NCBI RefSeq assembly: GCF_001956045.1
Contig: NZ_MRTH01000059.1
Location: 1 to 28,125 of the forward strand
Reading direction: 5' to 3'
Length of the DNA stretch: 28,125 nucleotides
DNA from: Paenibacillus sp. FSL H7-0331
GTDB taxonomy: Bacteria; Bacillota; Bacilli; Paenibacillales; NBRC-103111
Shown: positions 1 through 7,089 of the stretch, piece after piece
Layout of the letters: each line of letters begins with the position of its first letter
Numbering within the stretch: position 1 is the first letter of the stretch
Translations under genes and position numbers: made by a program
Notes under the pieces: generated by a model
What the model was told of the DNA's origin: nothing
What the model saw: the letters and a program-made list of their open reading frames with translations, nothing else
The model's database searches: none

Positions 1-41
1 TTTCACCGTCACTTTTAGGTTGTAGTTCTTTATTCGACGAT

Positions 42-433
42 GTGGAAATGAATTCCTTTAGTTCAACTTATATAGATGATATTGTTCACGAAAGAGCAGA
101 ACGCTACAGCAACAACATAGAGAAAAATCAAGAGATCATAAACCTAGTTAATTCCGATAGCCCTGATACAAGCGTAAAGGGCTTGCTATACCTAGCATTA
201 AGTGCAGATGATGGAGAGTTTGTACAAGAACTGATTGTCCGATACACTCAGCATAAAAATGAAAATATAAGAGGAATAGCAATTCTTTGCTTTGGTCATA
301 TAGCAAGAATACATGGAGAGTTAATAAGGAACTGATTATTTCACTTATCAATGATGCATTAAATGATGAGAATTCGTTTGTTAGAAGGCATGCTAATTCA
401 GCTTTAGATGATATAAATATGTTTTGTAAGTAA
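42..433 (+). pseudogene. HEAT/ARM-like repeat protein, probable immunity protein, frameshifted
   Basis: The reading frame is open from the left edge. The GTG at 42 or ATG at 48 are possible starts, but neither has a clear ribosome binding site, so the true start may lie outside the window. The product is helical, with short repeats such as VKGLLYLALSADDGEFVQ and IRGIAILCFGHIARIHGEL, which resembles small HEAT-like proteins found as immunity partners of Bacilli polymorphic toxins. The frame stops at 333-335. Reading one base over, the same protein continues as KELIISLINDALNDE to DDINMFCK and a TAA at 431-433, so a single base is missing near 324-327. The repeat fold and frameshift are visible in the sequence. 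The immunity role is inference from general resemblance. Confidence 0.55.
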
Positions 434-437
434 CAAG

Positions 438-468
438 ACCTCAAAGACTATTCTCTGAGGTTTTTTTG
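438..468 (+). terminator. Rho-independent terminator
   Basis: CCTCA (439-443) pairs with TGAGG (456-460) and is followed by seven T. It lies directly after the stop of the HEAT-like gene. Confidence 0.7.
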
Positions 469-473
469 TTATG

Positions 474-701
474 GGGGTGGGTGCCGGTCAAGGTATTATC
501 AGACCCATTTATTTTTTTATTTTAATTTCACACAGCATCCTTGCCGCAATAATCGTACCGCTAGCCCTATTCACACTTGTTTGGGGATGGACGAATCAAA
601 TTCAAAAGCATCGGCGCATTGCTCGATGGACAATTCCTATTTGGCTATATGTCAGTTTTACTGGAGTAGTAGTGTTTTTAATGATGGAACCATATTACTG
701 A
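474..701 (+). pseudogene. DUF420 (YozB-like) membrane protein, C-terminal fragment
   Basis: About 75 residues remain with two hydrophobic helices and the pattern IRPIYFFILISHSILAAIIVP, then HRRIARWTIPIWLYVSFTGV, which is the C-terminal half of DUF420 membrane proteins (usually about 150-180 residues, linked to cytochrome oxidase assembly). The N-terminal half is missing. The fragment starts immediately after the terminator of the previous gene, without a ribosome binding site, so it is unlikely to be expressed. A stem-loop terminator follows it. DUF420 proteins often lie near oxidase assembly genes, so this may be a relict of the same functional class as the core block. That link is inference. 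Confidence 0.6.
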
Positions 702-756
702 ACAAACTCGCTCATTGAGGGGAATACTAATTCGAATAATTCTGATATAAACCGGC

Positions 757-790
757 AAAGCCCACGAGAAATCGTGGGCTTTTTTTCTTT
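757..790 (+). terminator. Rho-independent terminator
   Basis: AGCCCACGA (759-767) pairs perfectly with TCGTGGGCT (772-780) around a 4-base loop, followed by seven T and a further T-rich run. It is probably the original terminator of the DUF420 gene. Confidence 0.85.
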
Positions 791-871
791 TTTTACGGAA
801 CTATAATTGCCATGCCTGGTTGTTATTTGAGCTCATTACACAACCACAGCGTCTAATGTATCCCTCAATAG

Positions 872-1147
872 GCGCGGCGAGAATGTCTGTCTGGTTCAGC
901 CTCGGAGGGTTTACCTTGTATTATTTTTGCCTTATCTTTTGATATTTGGAATAACAACTCAGATGAAGCGAAAGGGTTCTTCTTTAATTTTCTTCTACCA
1001 ATAGACCAAACTGCAATATGGATATTGCTCGTTGGAATAGGAATTATTTTGTGTGCTCGCCAAAAACTTCAAGTTAAAGAAGAGGAAAAAGACGAGCTCA
1101 AGCAACAAATGAGAAGCCGTATGAAAATGATCGTCATGGCAAATTAG
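872..1147 (+). other. Open frame with one membrane helix, probable gene fragment
   Basis: This 91-codon stretch opens after a TAG at 869-871 and ends with TAG at 1145-1147. It has no ATG before the last few codons. The second half reads as a membrane helix (TAIWILLVGIGIILCA) followed by a charged tail rich in K and E (KEEEKDELKQQMRSRMK), a layout typical of small bacterial membrane proteins. The first part looks non-coding. I do not recognise a family. It may be the C-terminal remnant of a small membrane protein whose start has been lost. Confidence 0.25.
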
Positions 1148-1249
1148 GAGCTAAGTAAATACCGCATGCGGGATTTACTAGTGGATCTTTTCAAAACCTT
1201 TGTATTATCTCAACCGTATGTGCTTGGCGTATAATTATATGAGTATACT

Positions 1250-1627
1250 GTGGTCAATATATCAGGTACAGGGGCAGTTAAACTCAACTTTGTCGACGGA
1301 TACATACGGGAGCTCATCGATATTAACGCTTCTCAGCAGCTCTACTATTCTTATGACATTCAGATGATGAGGGAGTTTCAAGAGGCACGAGAGGCACTTC
1401 AAGTTAATGTCGAAGAACGTGAGCAAATTGATCCTGATCGAATGATCAAATTTATCCAAAAGTATCATCATTCTCTGTCCGTCAAAACTGAGCTAAGCAT
1501 TACTGAAGAAGAAGCAAAAAAGTACGCATTTGTCACTCTGGCGATTTATATTTTAGAGGACGCTTACGTTTTGTCCATGAGTTCTCATAACCTCCGTATT
1601 GATTCCCTTGATTATCTGAGTACGTGA
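1250..1627 (+). CDS. Hypothetical protein, 125 aa
   Basis: Starts with GTG at 1250 and encodes an acidic, probably all-helical soluble protein without signal or membrane segment (ELIDINASQQLYYSYDIQMMREF, TELSITEEEAKKYAFVTLAIYILEDAYVLS). A TATAAT lies at about 1229-1234. No strong ribosome binding site is visible, and no family is recognised. Its last codons overlap a dehydrogenase fragment in another frame (1618-1883), so the 3' end may itself be a junction and the natural C-terminus could be lost. It could equally be a truncated gene. Confidence 0.4.
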   Translation: MVNISGTGAVKLNFVDGYIRELIDINASQQLYYSYDIQMMREFQEAREALQVNVEEREQIDPDRMIKFIQKYHHSLSVKTELSITEEEAKKYAFVTLAIYILEDAYVLSMSSHNLRIDSLDYLST

Positions 1628-1883
1628 AACCAAACGGGCGACTGGTGACTATCGCCGGCCAACCGAATGAAAAGCGGGTAAAAGAGCAGGGCATTACGGC
1701 CATTTCATACATTGGATCTCCAAGCACGGACCAGTTAGGGGCTATAGCTAAGTTGGTCTCGGAAGGGAAAGTAGATGTTAAGATTACAGAAACTTTCCCA
1801 ATGACACTAGAAGGCGTGCGAATGCGCATGGGCTGGGCGAAACGGGGCACGCAAGGGGGAAAATCATCGTTAAGGCAAAATGA
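1618..1883 (+). pseudogene. Zinc-binding dehydrogenase / quinone reductase family, C-terminal fragment
   Basis: The stretch VKPNGRLVTIAGQPNEKR, with ISYIGSPSTDQLGAIAKLVSEGKVDVKI and TFPMTLEGVRM, is the C-terminal third of medium-chain NAD(P)H oxidoreductases of the quinone-oxidoreductase type. The first roughly 220 residues are missing. Near 1852-1859, in a run of five G, the frame breaks. One base over, the family's usual ending follows as GKIIVKAK and a TGA at 1881-1883. So the fragment has both a 5' truncation and a one-base insertion. It cannot make a working enzyme. A strong terminator follows at 1971. Confidence 0.7.
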
Positions 1884-1970
1884 ATTGTGCGTAATAGCGT
1901 GAACTGAGGTCACTTGTTTCAGGTTCTTCAGGCTCGACCGATTTGGATCACGAAAGGATGTCGGCAATAA

Positions 1971-2000
1971 GGACTCACGTGCATGCGTGAGTCCCTTTCT
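1971..2000 (+). terminator. Rho-independent terminator
   Basis: GGACTCACG (1971-1979) pairs perfectly with CGTGAGTCC (1986-1994), followed by CTTTCT. It probably belonged to the decayed dehydrogenase gene. Confidence 0.7.
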
Positions 2001-2174
2001 GTCATTTCTACTATAATTTACAATCGATTAACCATAATTGCTCTTGCGCATACGGGCTGTGAAAATTGTGTAAGGAGTATAAATCCACCTACATCAAGCG
2101 TCATACCGCAGGCCAGTGTCAGACTTAATTCAATCCGTCCCCTTAGTTATACATAGTGATGAGAAAATAATGTT

Positions 2175-2232
2175 ATCGAGGATTGTCTGCCTCTTTACCG
2201 GGCACCTGATAAAGAGGCAGACAATCCTCGAT
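2175..2232. repeat. Perfect 23-bp inverted repeat with 12-base spacer
   Basis: The left arm at 2175-2197 begins ATCGAGGATTGTCTGCC, and the right arm at 2210-2232 is its exact reverse complement. The spacer is CCGGGCACCTGA. There is no T-run, and the arms are longer and more perfect than typical terminators nearby. The repeat sits at the left edge of the GC-rich TetR/SDR cassette. It may be two abutting insertion-sequence ends, a remnant of a mobile element, or an unusual terminator of the cassette. Confidence 0.75.
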
Positions 2233-2349
2233 GATAAGTTACAGACTCGGCTTGCCGCCACGGCTTCGATGCTGTCCTGCCACATCGACAAAAAGAGCAA
2301 GTCCAGAGAACGACTAGCCGGCGATTGCCGTCGTTCGCCCTCCAAAGCA

Positions 2350-3330
2350 CTATCGTCGAGCAGATGGTTTCTCATAGCTTTGCAAGCCGGCGTTGCGCAA
2401 AGTTCTTCCGACATAGCCCAACTCTCGACGTGCAGCGGCATCGTTGACTGTGAACTCGCGCCCGATCATGCGTATCATCGAGCGTGAGATCGGCGGATCG
2501 CCCTCTTTCCGCGTGACGGCCCAGATAGTGTCGAGCAGCCGGCCAATGGCAGAGGCAAGCCAGTAGGGCATCGAACGCAGCTTATCGATGGACAGGCCCT
2601 GCAAGTTCGCGAGCGAGGAGACGAACTCACTGAAAGTCTGCCCTTCCTGGTCTTTGATGAAGAAGGCATGACCGCCTTCTCCGCGTTCAAGAGTACATTG
2701 TATGGCTTCGACCACATTGTCCACGTGGCAGGTTGCAAAAGCGTAGTCGCCGCGGTCGATGAATGCGAACTGTCCAGATCTGACTGCTTCGGGAAGCGCT
2801 CGACTAAACGGATCACCAGGCCCCCAGATAGCCGGTGGGCGGAGTGCGATGGTGCGAAAGCCGGGTTTGTTGGCTGCCAGAACCAATGGCTCGGCCCGTG
2901 CCTTGCTCGCCAGGTAGGCGGAGAAGTGGTTCGGGAAAGTTGGCGCGCTTTCATCGGCGTCGCGGATGGGCGTACCGCCATTATCCATGAGGATCCCCGC
3001 CGCGCTGATGTAGACGAATGTCTTCGCACCGACGGACTCAGCTGCCTTCAACAAGGCTACGGTGCCATCGACGTTGGTACGGAAGAAGGGTTCGCGAGGC
3101 CCTGAGAAGCGGAACAGGGCGGCCGCGTGCACAACCGCATCAATCACCGGCAATATGAGTGGCGTGTTGCTTTCGAGATCGGCATCGACTGGCGTCGCAC
3201 CCATGGACTTGAGTTTGGCGTGAGATGATGTGGAGCGTGTGAGAGCGAAAATCTCGTGACCGTCCTCCACTAGCTTCGTGATCAGTCGGCCGCCGAGCAG
3301 ACCGGTGCCTCCCGTGACGAGAATTTTCAT
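2350..3330 (-). CDS. NAD(P)-dependent epimerase/dehydratase (extended SDR)
   Basis: A 326-aa extended short-chain dehydrogenase. The N-terminal nucleotide-binding motif VTGGTGLLGG is at residues 5-14. A conserved VVHAAAL follows at 67-73, and the catalytic Tyr-x3-Lys (YLASK) is at 139-143, so the Rossmann enzyme looks intact. Substrate cannot be read from the sequence; candidates are sugar nucleotides, steroid/flavonoid-like ketones or similar. Its start codon overlaps the stop of the TetR gene upstream by four bases, so the two form an operon controlled by that repressor. Base composition is clearly GC-richer than the surrounding genes and the codon use looks proteobacterial or actinobacterial, which suggests recent transfer. 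Confidence 0.85.
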   Translation of the reverse strand: MKILVTGGTGLLGGRLITKLVEDGHEIFALTRSTSSHAKLKSMGATPVDADLESNTPLILPVIDAVVHAAALFRFSGPREPFFRTNVDGTVALLKAAESVGAKTFVYISAAGILMDNGGTPIRDADESAPTFPNHFSAYLASKARAEPLVLAANKPGFRTIALRPPAIWGPGDPFSRALPEAVRSGQFAFIDRGDYAFATCHVDNVVEAIQCTLERGEGGHAFFIKDQEGQTFSEFVSSLANLQGLSIDKLRSMPYWLASAIGRLLDTIWAVTRKEGDPPISRSMIRMIGREFTVNDAAARRELGYVGRTLRNAGLQSYEKPSARR

Positions 3331-3902
3331 TGTGTTCGTCCTTTCTGTTCGGGATTTAGGATGGACCGTATGGCGCCCTCGCGGATTTGCTCCAGGACCT
3401 CAGAAGTGGGTGGCACCACCTTGCGTAGCCGAGCTGTGACGTGAAGTAGGGATGCAGCATTCGCAGACGCCCACATGAGATCGGCAGCCACCTCCACCGT
3501 CGGCCTGAGCCGGCCTTCAGCGGCGATGGCCGCGATGCGTTGGATCAGGAGCGCAAAGGCCTGCTCGGCGGCGGGAATTTCAGCGTCGTCGAGAACGCGT
3601 CTCATCATCACCGCGTAGAGCCGTGGACGAGCCGCCGCGAAGCGCACGTAATCGTCCCAGCCCTCGCGTAGCGCCATCACCGGATCGGAGGATTGGGTGG
3701 CAGTCCTTTTGCTTTCAAGAAACTGTGCAAATGCTTCCGTAATGGCGGCGCTCAGAAGCCCGTCGGCGCTGCCGAAGTGATGGTACAGCGTCGGTGCGGT
3801 CACCTTCGCAATTGCGCAGACGGAGCGTGTCGAGAACTGTGCCTCGCCCTCTTCCTCGAGAACTTGTAAAGCCGCATTGAGCAGAGTGTCGTGTGTATTC
3901 AT
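3327..3902 (-). CDS. TetR-family transcriptional regulator
   Basis: A 191-aa regulator with an N-terminal helix-turn-helix (about residues 8-50; STRSVCAIAKVTAPTLYHHFGS is the classic TetR recognition region ending in YHHFGS) and a helical ligand-binding domain. It is first in a two-gene operon with the SDR enzyme. Two palindromes directly upstream (3908-3954) cover the likely promoter and fit autorepression, released when a ligand (perhaps the substrate of the SDR) binds. No good Bacilli-type ribosome binding site precedes the ATG at 3902, in keeping with foreign origin. Residues and operon layout are seen in the sequence; the ligand is unknown. Confidence 0.88.
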   Translation of the reverse strand: MNTHDTLLNAALQVLEEEGEAQFSTRSVCAIAKVTAPTLYHHFGSADGLLSAAITEAFAQFLESKRTATQSSDPVMALREGWDDYVRFAAARPRLYAVMMRRVLDDAEIPAAEQAFALLIQRIAAIAAEGRLRPTVEVAADLMWASANAASLLHVTARLRKVVPPTSEVLEQIREGAIRSILNPEQKGRTQ

Positions 3903-3907
3903 GTGAA

Positions 3908-3954
3908 CAATATAGCACAGCTATATTGGTTTGTCTATAGCGATGCTATATTGG
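3908..3954 (-). promoter_or_regulatory. Double palindromic operator of the TetR/SDR operon
   Basis: CAATATAGCACAGCTATATTGG (3908-3929) is a near-perfect palindrome. A second related element, CTATAGCGATGCTATATTGG, occupies 3935-3954. Both contain the TATAGC...GCTATA half-sites. They end five bases before the TetR start, so bound repressor would block its own promoter. Confidence 0.7.
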
Positions 3955-4154
3955 TGTCGATACCCTCCTGACATCCGATAAAACCCCAGTTCCCGACGCG
4001 ACTGCATCCGTTTCCCGCACGAACGCTGGAAATTCCTCTAGATTCAGATGGTTATGGCAAACACAGAGTGCTCATTCTTGTCGAGCGCTCCCGCCATCAA
4101 AGTCTGGCACAGTATGGCATGCCGAAGGTGGTTGGCCCGTAGAAGCGGCGTACT

Positions 4155-4330
4155 CTATGCGGCATGCTGGTGGCCGACATCTTCCTGCAGCGGTGAAATA
4201 ATCGTTGCCACGATTTTCCCACCTATACCGGGAATGGATTCGATAATCTGATACTCTTCAATCTCAACAGCGAGTGCAGCTATCTCACTTTCGATGGCGG
4301 ATAGATGCTCTTTATATTGAAGAAGCAGGG
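4155..4330 (-). pseudogene. IS110-family transposase fragment
   Basis: On the minus strand an open segment reads LLLQYKEHLSAIESEIAALA, then IIESIPGIGGKIVATIISPL. The I-E-S-I-P-G-I-G motif followed by A-T-I-I is the hallmark of the C-terminal transposase_20 (helix-hairpin-helix) region of IS110/IS1111 transposases. Both the N-terminal DEDD catalytic domain and the last part are missing: the frame stops at 4155-4157 shortly after the motif. This marks the right border of the GC-rich cassette and may be the scar of the element that brought it. Confidence 0.65.
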
Positions 4331-4429
4331 TACGCTAGCTTAAAAAAAGACGTAGCTGCCAACATGGAGCGGCAACGCGTTACGCTAGCGAACCGTATAG
4401 CGCAGTGACTACGCAGACATAGAAAAATT

Positions 4430-4593
4430 ATGAACGTTGAAGGTAATGAAGAAGAAATCGATAATATGATTGAACTTCTCAAGTATAGCGTCCCACATCC
4501 TGAAGTTAGTGATTAATTTACTGGAATGAAAATGAACTGATAGCAGAGCAAGTCGTTGAACAAGCACTAAGTTATAAGCCCACTCAGCTATAA
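4430..4593 (+). pseudogene. Colicin/pyocin-type bacteriocin immunity protein remnant
   Basis: The frame from 4430 reads NVEGNEEEIDNMIELLKYSV, then PHPEVSD and a stop at 4514-4516. One base over it resumes as IYWNENELIAEQVVEQALSY and ends KPTQL at 4591-4593. HPxxSDLIYW is the signature of Im2/Im7/Im9-like inhibitors of nuclease bacteriocins, whose Bacilli relatives have the same ending. One missing base near 4514 splits it, and the usual N-terminal helix is absent. No cognate toxin is present in the window. Confidence 0.6.
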
Positions 4594-4633
4594 ACATTGA
4601 GCATGGCTGATAGTAACAACAGATGTGTCGGTT

Positions 4634-4769
4634 GACAAGAATATAGTCCGATTAAGATCCGCGTAAATAGCCGATTTTTTATTTTATCGGATCATATTCT
4701 TGTCATTTTTCAGTGTCAAGAATGTGATCCGATTGCCGAACTATGCCAAGAATATAGTCCGATTGCCGA
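4634..4769. repeat. Four-copy repeat cluster resembling an insertion-sequence end
   Basis: Copies of CAAGAATRTRRTCCGATT occur at about 4636, 4716 and 4746 on the plus strand, and an inverted copy (CGGATCATATTCTTGTCA) lies at 4688-4705. Multiple internal repeats near the termini are typical of IS21-like and some other elements. No transposase is adjacent, so this looks like a solo end left by deletion. The family assignment is tentative. Confidence 0.5.
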
Positions 4770-4798
4770 TAATTCCAGAGGATCAGTGCTAAGCAAGA

Positions 4799-5515
4799 TC
4801 ATGTAATGTCATCCATACGATAGCCAGTGCCCCAAACGGTTCGAATCATAGAAGCGGCAGTTGGTGATACTTTGTGCATCTTGTCCCTTAATCGCTTCAC
4901 ATGTGTATCGACCGTTCGATGATCCCCATACTCCTCATAGTTCCAAATCTCCATTAGCAGCAGCTCTCGTGTACATATTTTTCCTATATGGAGTGAAAAA
5001 TATCGCAGCAGTTCGTATTCTTTCAATGTGAGATAAATTTCTTCGCCTTCTACGAGTACCCGACGTGCATGGTGATCGATGATGAGATTAGTAAAGACGA
5101 TCTGGCCACTGGGGATGGGAGCGGGAATCCAAAATTGTTCTGGAATCGTTCGTTTCAAAATAGCTTTGGCTCGGAGAAGCAATTCCCTGGGGCTAAACGG
5201 TTTGCAAACATAATCATCTGCACCAGCTTGGAAGCCTAGAATGCGATCTGCCTCATCACTTCTTGCTGTCAGTAGGATGATGGGAGTATTTTTGATACTC
5301 TTCAACATTTGGCAGACCTCTAAGCCGCTAAGACCAGGCATCAACCAGTCCATAATAATGAGATCATAGTCGGTATCTATTGCCATCATCAACGCTTGCT
5401 CTCCATTATCTGTTTCTTCAACGATTGCTTGTTCTAGCTCCATGTACATACGAATTAATTTACGTATCCGTTCTTCATCATCGGCAATCAGTACCTTATA
5501 GGTCAATTGTGTCAT
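4799..5515 (-). CDS. OmpR-family response regulator, ResD-like
   Basis: A receiver domain (residues 1-120) carries the acidic pair D12/D13, the phosphoacceptor D56, T83 and K105. It is followed by a winged-helix DNA-binding domain (about 140-235) ending VDTHVKRLRDKM...VWGTGYRM. The sequence pattern resembles ResD, the Bacilli regulator of aerobic/anaerobic respiration, although PhoP/other OmpR members cannot be excluded. ATG at 5515 is preferred because GAGGTG lies six bases upstream; a GTG at 5524 has no such site. No kinase gene follows, and the downstream DNA is repeat debris, so a ResE-like partner is absent here. The promoter carries the block's 16-bp dyad (5568-5583). Confidence 0.87.
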   Translation of the reverse strand: MTQLTYKVLIADDEERIRKLIRMYMELEQAIVEETDNGEQALMMAIDTDYDLIIMDWLMPGLSGLEVCQMLKSIKNTPIILLTARSDEADRILGFQAGADDYVCKPFSPRELLLRAKAILKRTIPEQFWIPAPIPSGQIVFTNLIIDHHARRVLVEGEEIYLTLKEYELLRYFSLHIGKICTRELLLMEIWNYEEYGDHRTVDTHVKRLRDKMHKVSPTAASMIRTVWGTGYRMDDIT

Positions 5516-5539
5516 CCTTTTCACCTCACGATGGGATTT

Positions 5540-5583
5540 ATTTTATCCTGAACATAGATGTTTCACATGACTCAAACGAGTTA
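5540..5583 (-). promoter_or_regulatory. Dyad site 1 plus -10 box for the ResD-like gene
   Basis: TGACTCAAACGAGTTA (5568-5583) is a 7-2-7 inverted repeat. A TAAAAT on the minus strand (5545 to 5540) starts 30.5 bp from its centre. No -35 hexamer is seen at the expected place. It shares the intergenic region with the divergent site 2. Confidence 0.65.
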
Positions 5584-5659
5584 CTTCTTAGTCGAAAGTT
5601 TGAACAAAGGGTGGAAGCTTTGTGAACAGTACCAATTGTTCACTCAGATTTCGCAATCA

Positions 5660-5703
5660 TAGCACTAAGGAGTCATTTTGATTAAAACTGAACCGCTTAT
5701 AAT
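5660..5703 (+). promoter_or_regulatory. Dyad site 2 plus -10 box for the CydA-like operon
   Basis: TAGCACTAAGGAGTCA (5660-5675) is followed by a perfect TATAAT (5698-5703) that starts 30.5 bp from the dyad centre. No -35 consensus is present, consistent with an activator-dependent promoter. Confidence 0.75.
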
Positions 5704-5741
5704 CAACCTTGTCGAATTACGGCACAGGTTGATTTTTTTAT
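5701..5741 (+). terminator. Terminator-like hairpin overlapping the CydA-like promoter
   Basis: AATCAACCT (5701-5709) pairs with AGGTTGATT (5726-5734) and is followed by T-rich sequence. Its left arm overlaps the -10 box, so transcripts starting at about 5710 would lack it. It would only stop read-through from further upstream. Confidence 0.5.
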
Positions 5742-5755
5742 AAGGGGTGGGAGAA

Positions 5756-7087
5756 ATGAATTTTCCGACGATTGATTTTGGATGGCTGGGTAATGGAAAC
5801 CTGATCGGGATGATGGCTGTGCTTCACGTTATGATTAATCATGCCGTTGCAATTGGCGGATCGATCCTGATGGTCTCGATTGAATTTGTTGCAGTTAAGA
5901 GAGGCAACGAACGGCTGGAGGCTTTTGCAAGAAGACTGAGTAAATGGATTTTGATTATTACGACAACGGCTGGTGCAATGACAGGCGTGGGCATATGGTT
6001 TACTACAACCATCATCGAGCCTGATGCCATTGGAGCATTGATTCGCATTTTCCATTGGGCTTGGTTTACGGAATGGCTGGTTTTTGTTTCCGAGGTTGTT
6101 CTTATTTTGATGTATTTTTATACATGGGATCGTTGGAGTGGGGAGAAGAAAAAGCTGCATTTACGCACAGGGGTTGCCTTATGTATCATGTCATGGCTTA
6201 CTCTTGTCCTCATTACAGGGATTTTGGCTGCGCAGATTAACCCTGGCGATTGGGCTCAAACCTTATCATTTTGGAGTGCCTTCTTTAATCCGACCTGGGT
6301 ACCCTCGACTTTATTTCGGACTTTTGCTGCGATTACATTGGGTGTGGCGCTGCTTACACCTCTAACCCGGTGGTTTGTCAAGCAAGAGCAGGATCGTCAT
6401 ATCGCGTTGAAAATCTATGGGAAATGGTTGATCTTGTCTGTTCCGCTGATGCTGATATTTGGTATCTGGTATTTGAACAGCCTGCCTGAAAAGGCTAAGG
6501 ATCTGGTGGTATGGGGCTCTGGACTCAGCGATATCACCTTTAATTTCATCAACCTGCTGGGCCTGCTGCTGATATTTTTTCTCGGTGTTCTTTTGCTCGA
6601 AGGAAAATCCAAAATGTCTGTGGCTCTAACGGTTTTCACGGCGCTGTTCTCGCTAATGCTTCTGGCTGAATTCGAAATTGTCAGGGAAAATATCCGCAAG
6701 CCTTATGTGATTTATAATTACATGTATGCCAATGGGATATTAAAATCGGAGGTTGAGACTCTCAAGAAAGAAGGCGTGTTGAAGAACTCCGCTTTTTCAA
6801 AGGTAAAGGAAGTTACGGAAAATAATAAAATTCAGGCAGGAGAAGAGCTGTTTCGTATGCAGTGTATTGTATGTCACAGTATCGATGGCGTACGCCGTTC
6901 TCGTGCCATGACAGTTAGGGCTAAAGGATGGAGCGAGGATGCGCTTGCCGCATTTATACCGCACTTGAGCGAGGTTCGTCCGGTGATGCCGCCTTTTGCA
7001 GGGAATGAAGCAGAAGCAAAAGCTCTAGCTGCCTATATCCATAAAATGGTATCCGAAAGCAATAAAGATAAAGAAGGAGGGAAGTAG
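5756..7087 (+). CDS. CydA-superfamily (cytochrome bd-like) membrane subunit with C-terminal cytochrome c domain
   Basis: 443 residues. The N-terminal part has eight or nine membrane helices with an early His-rich helix (H24, H29), a glutamate pair E106/E113 in WFTEWLVFVSEVV matching the paired glutamates of CydA, and EIVRENIRKPYVIYNYMY (305-323), like the GRQPW region of bd oxidases. The C-terminal domain (about 355-435) binds heme c through CIVCH (C370, C373, H374) with a likely Met ligand in VMPPF (M411). The quinol-binding loop of classical CydA is not evident, so the electron donor may be cytochrome c. This fits the divergent cytochrome-c-fused branches of the bd superfamily. ATG 5756 follows AAGGGGTGGGAG. 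The next gene encodes a homologous partner. The reaction (oxygen, NO or other) is not determined. Confidence 0.75.
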   Translation: MNFPTIDFGWLGNGNLIGMMAVLHVMINHAVAIGGSILMVSIEFVAVKRGNERLEAFARRLSKWILIITTTAGAMTGVGIWFTTTIIEPDAIGALIRIFHWAWFTEWLVFVSEVVLILMYFYTWDRWSGEKKKLHLRTGVALCIMSWLTLVLITGILAAQINPGDWAQTLSFWSAFFNPTWVPSTLFRTFAAITLGVALLTPLTRWFVKQEQDRHIALKIYGKWLILSVPLMLIFGIWYLNSLPEKAKDLVVWGSGLSDITFNFINLLGLLLIFFLGVLLLEGKSKMSVALTVFTALFSLMLLAEFEIVRENIRKPYVIYNYMYANGILKSEVETLKKEGVLKNSAFSKVKEVTENNKIQAGEELFRMQCIVCHSIDGVRRSRAMTVRAKGWSEDALAAFIPHLSEVRPVMPPFAGNEAEAKALAAYIHKMVSESNKDKEGGK

Positions 7088-7089
7088 TG

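Noticed and set aside
2475..3029. 184-codon minus-strand ORF overlapping the SDR gene
   Set aside because: It is an out-of-frame shadow in GC-rich DNA; the translation is low-complexity (rich in S, R, P) while the overlapping SDR frame has catalytic motifs.
4048..4251. 67-aa plus-strand ORF
   Set aside because: It lies antisense to the IS110 transposase fragment, which has the recognisable motif.
4634..4769. CRISPR array
   Set aside because: Repeats are irregularly spaced, one is inverted, and there are no unique spacers of constant length or cas genes.
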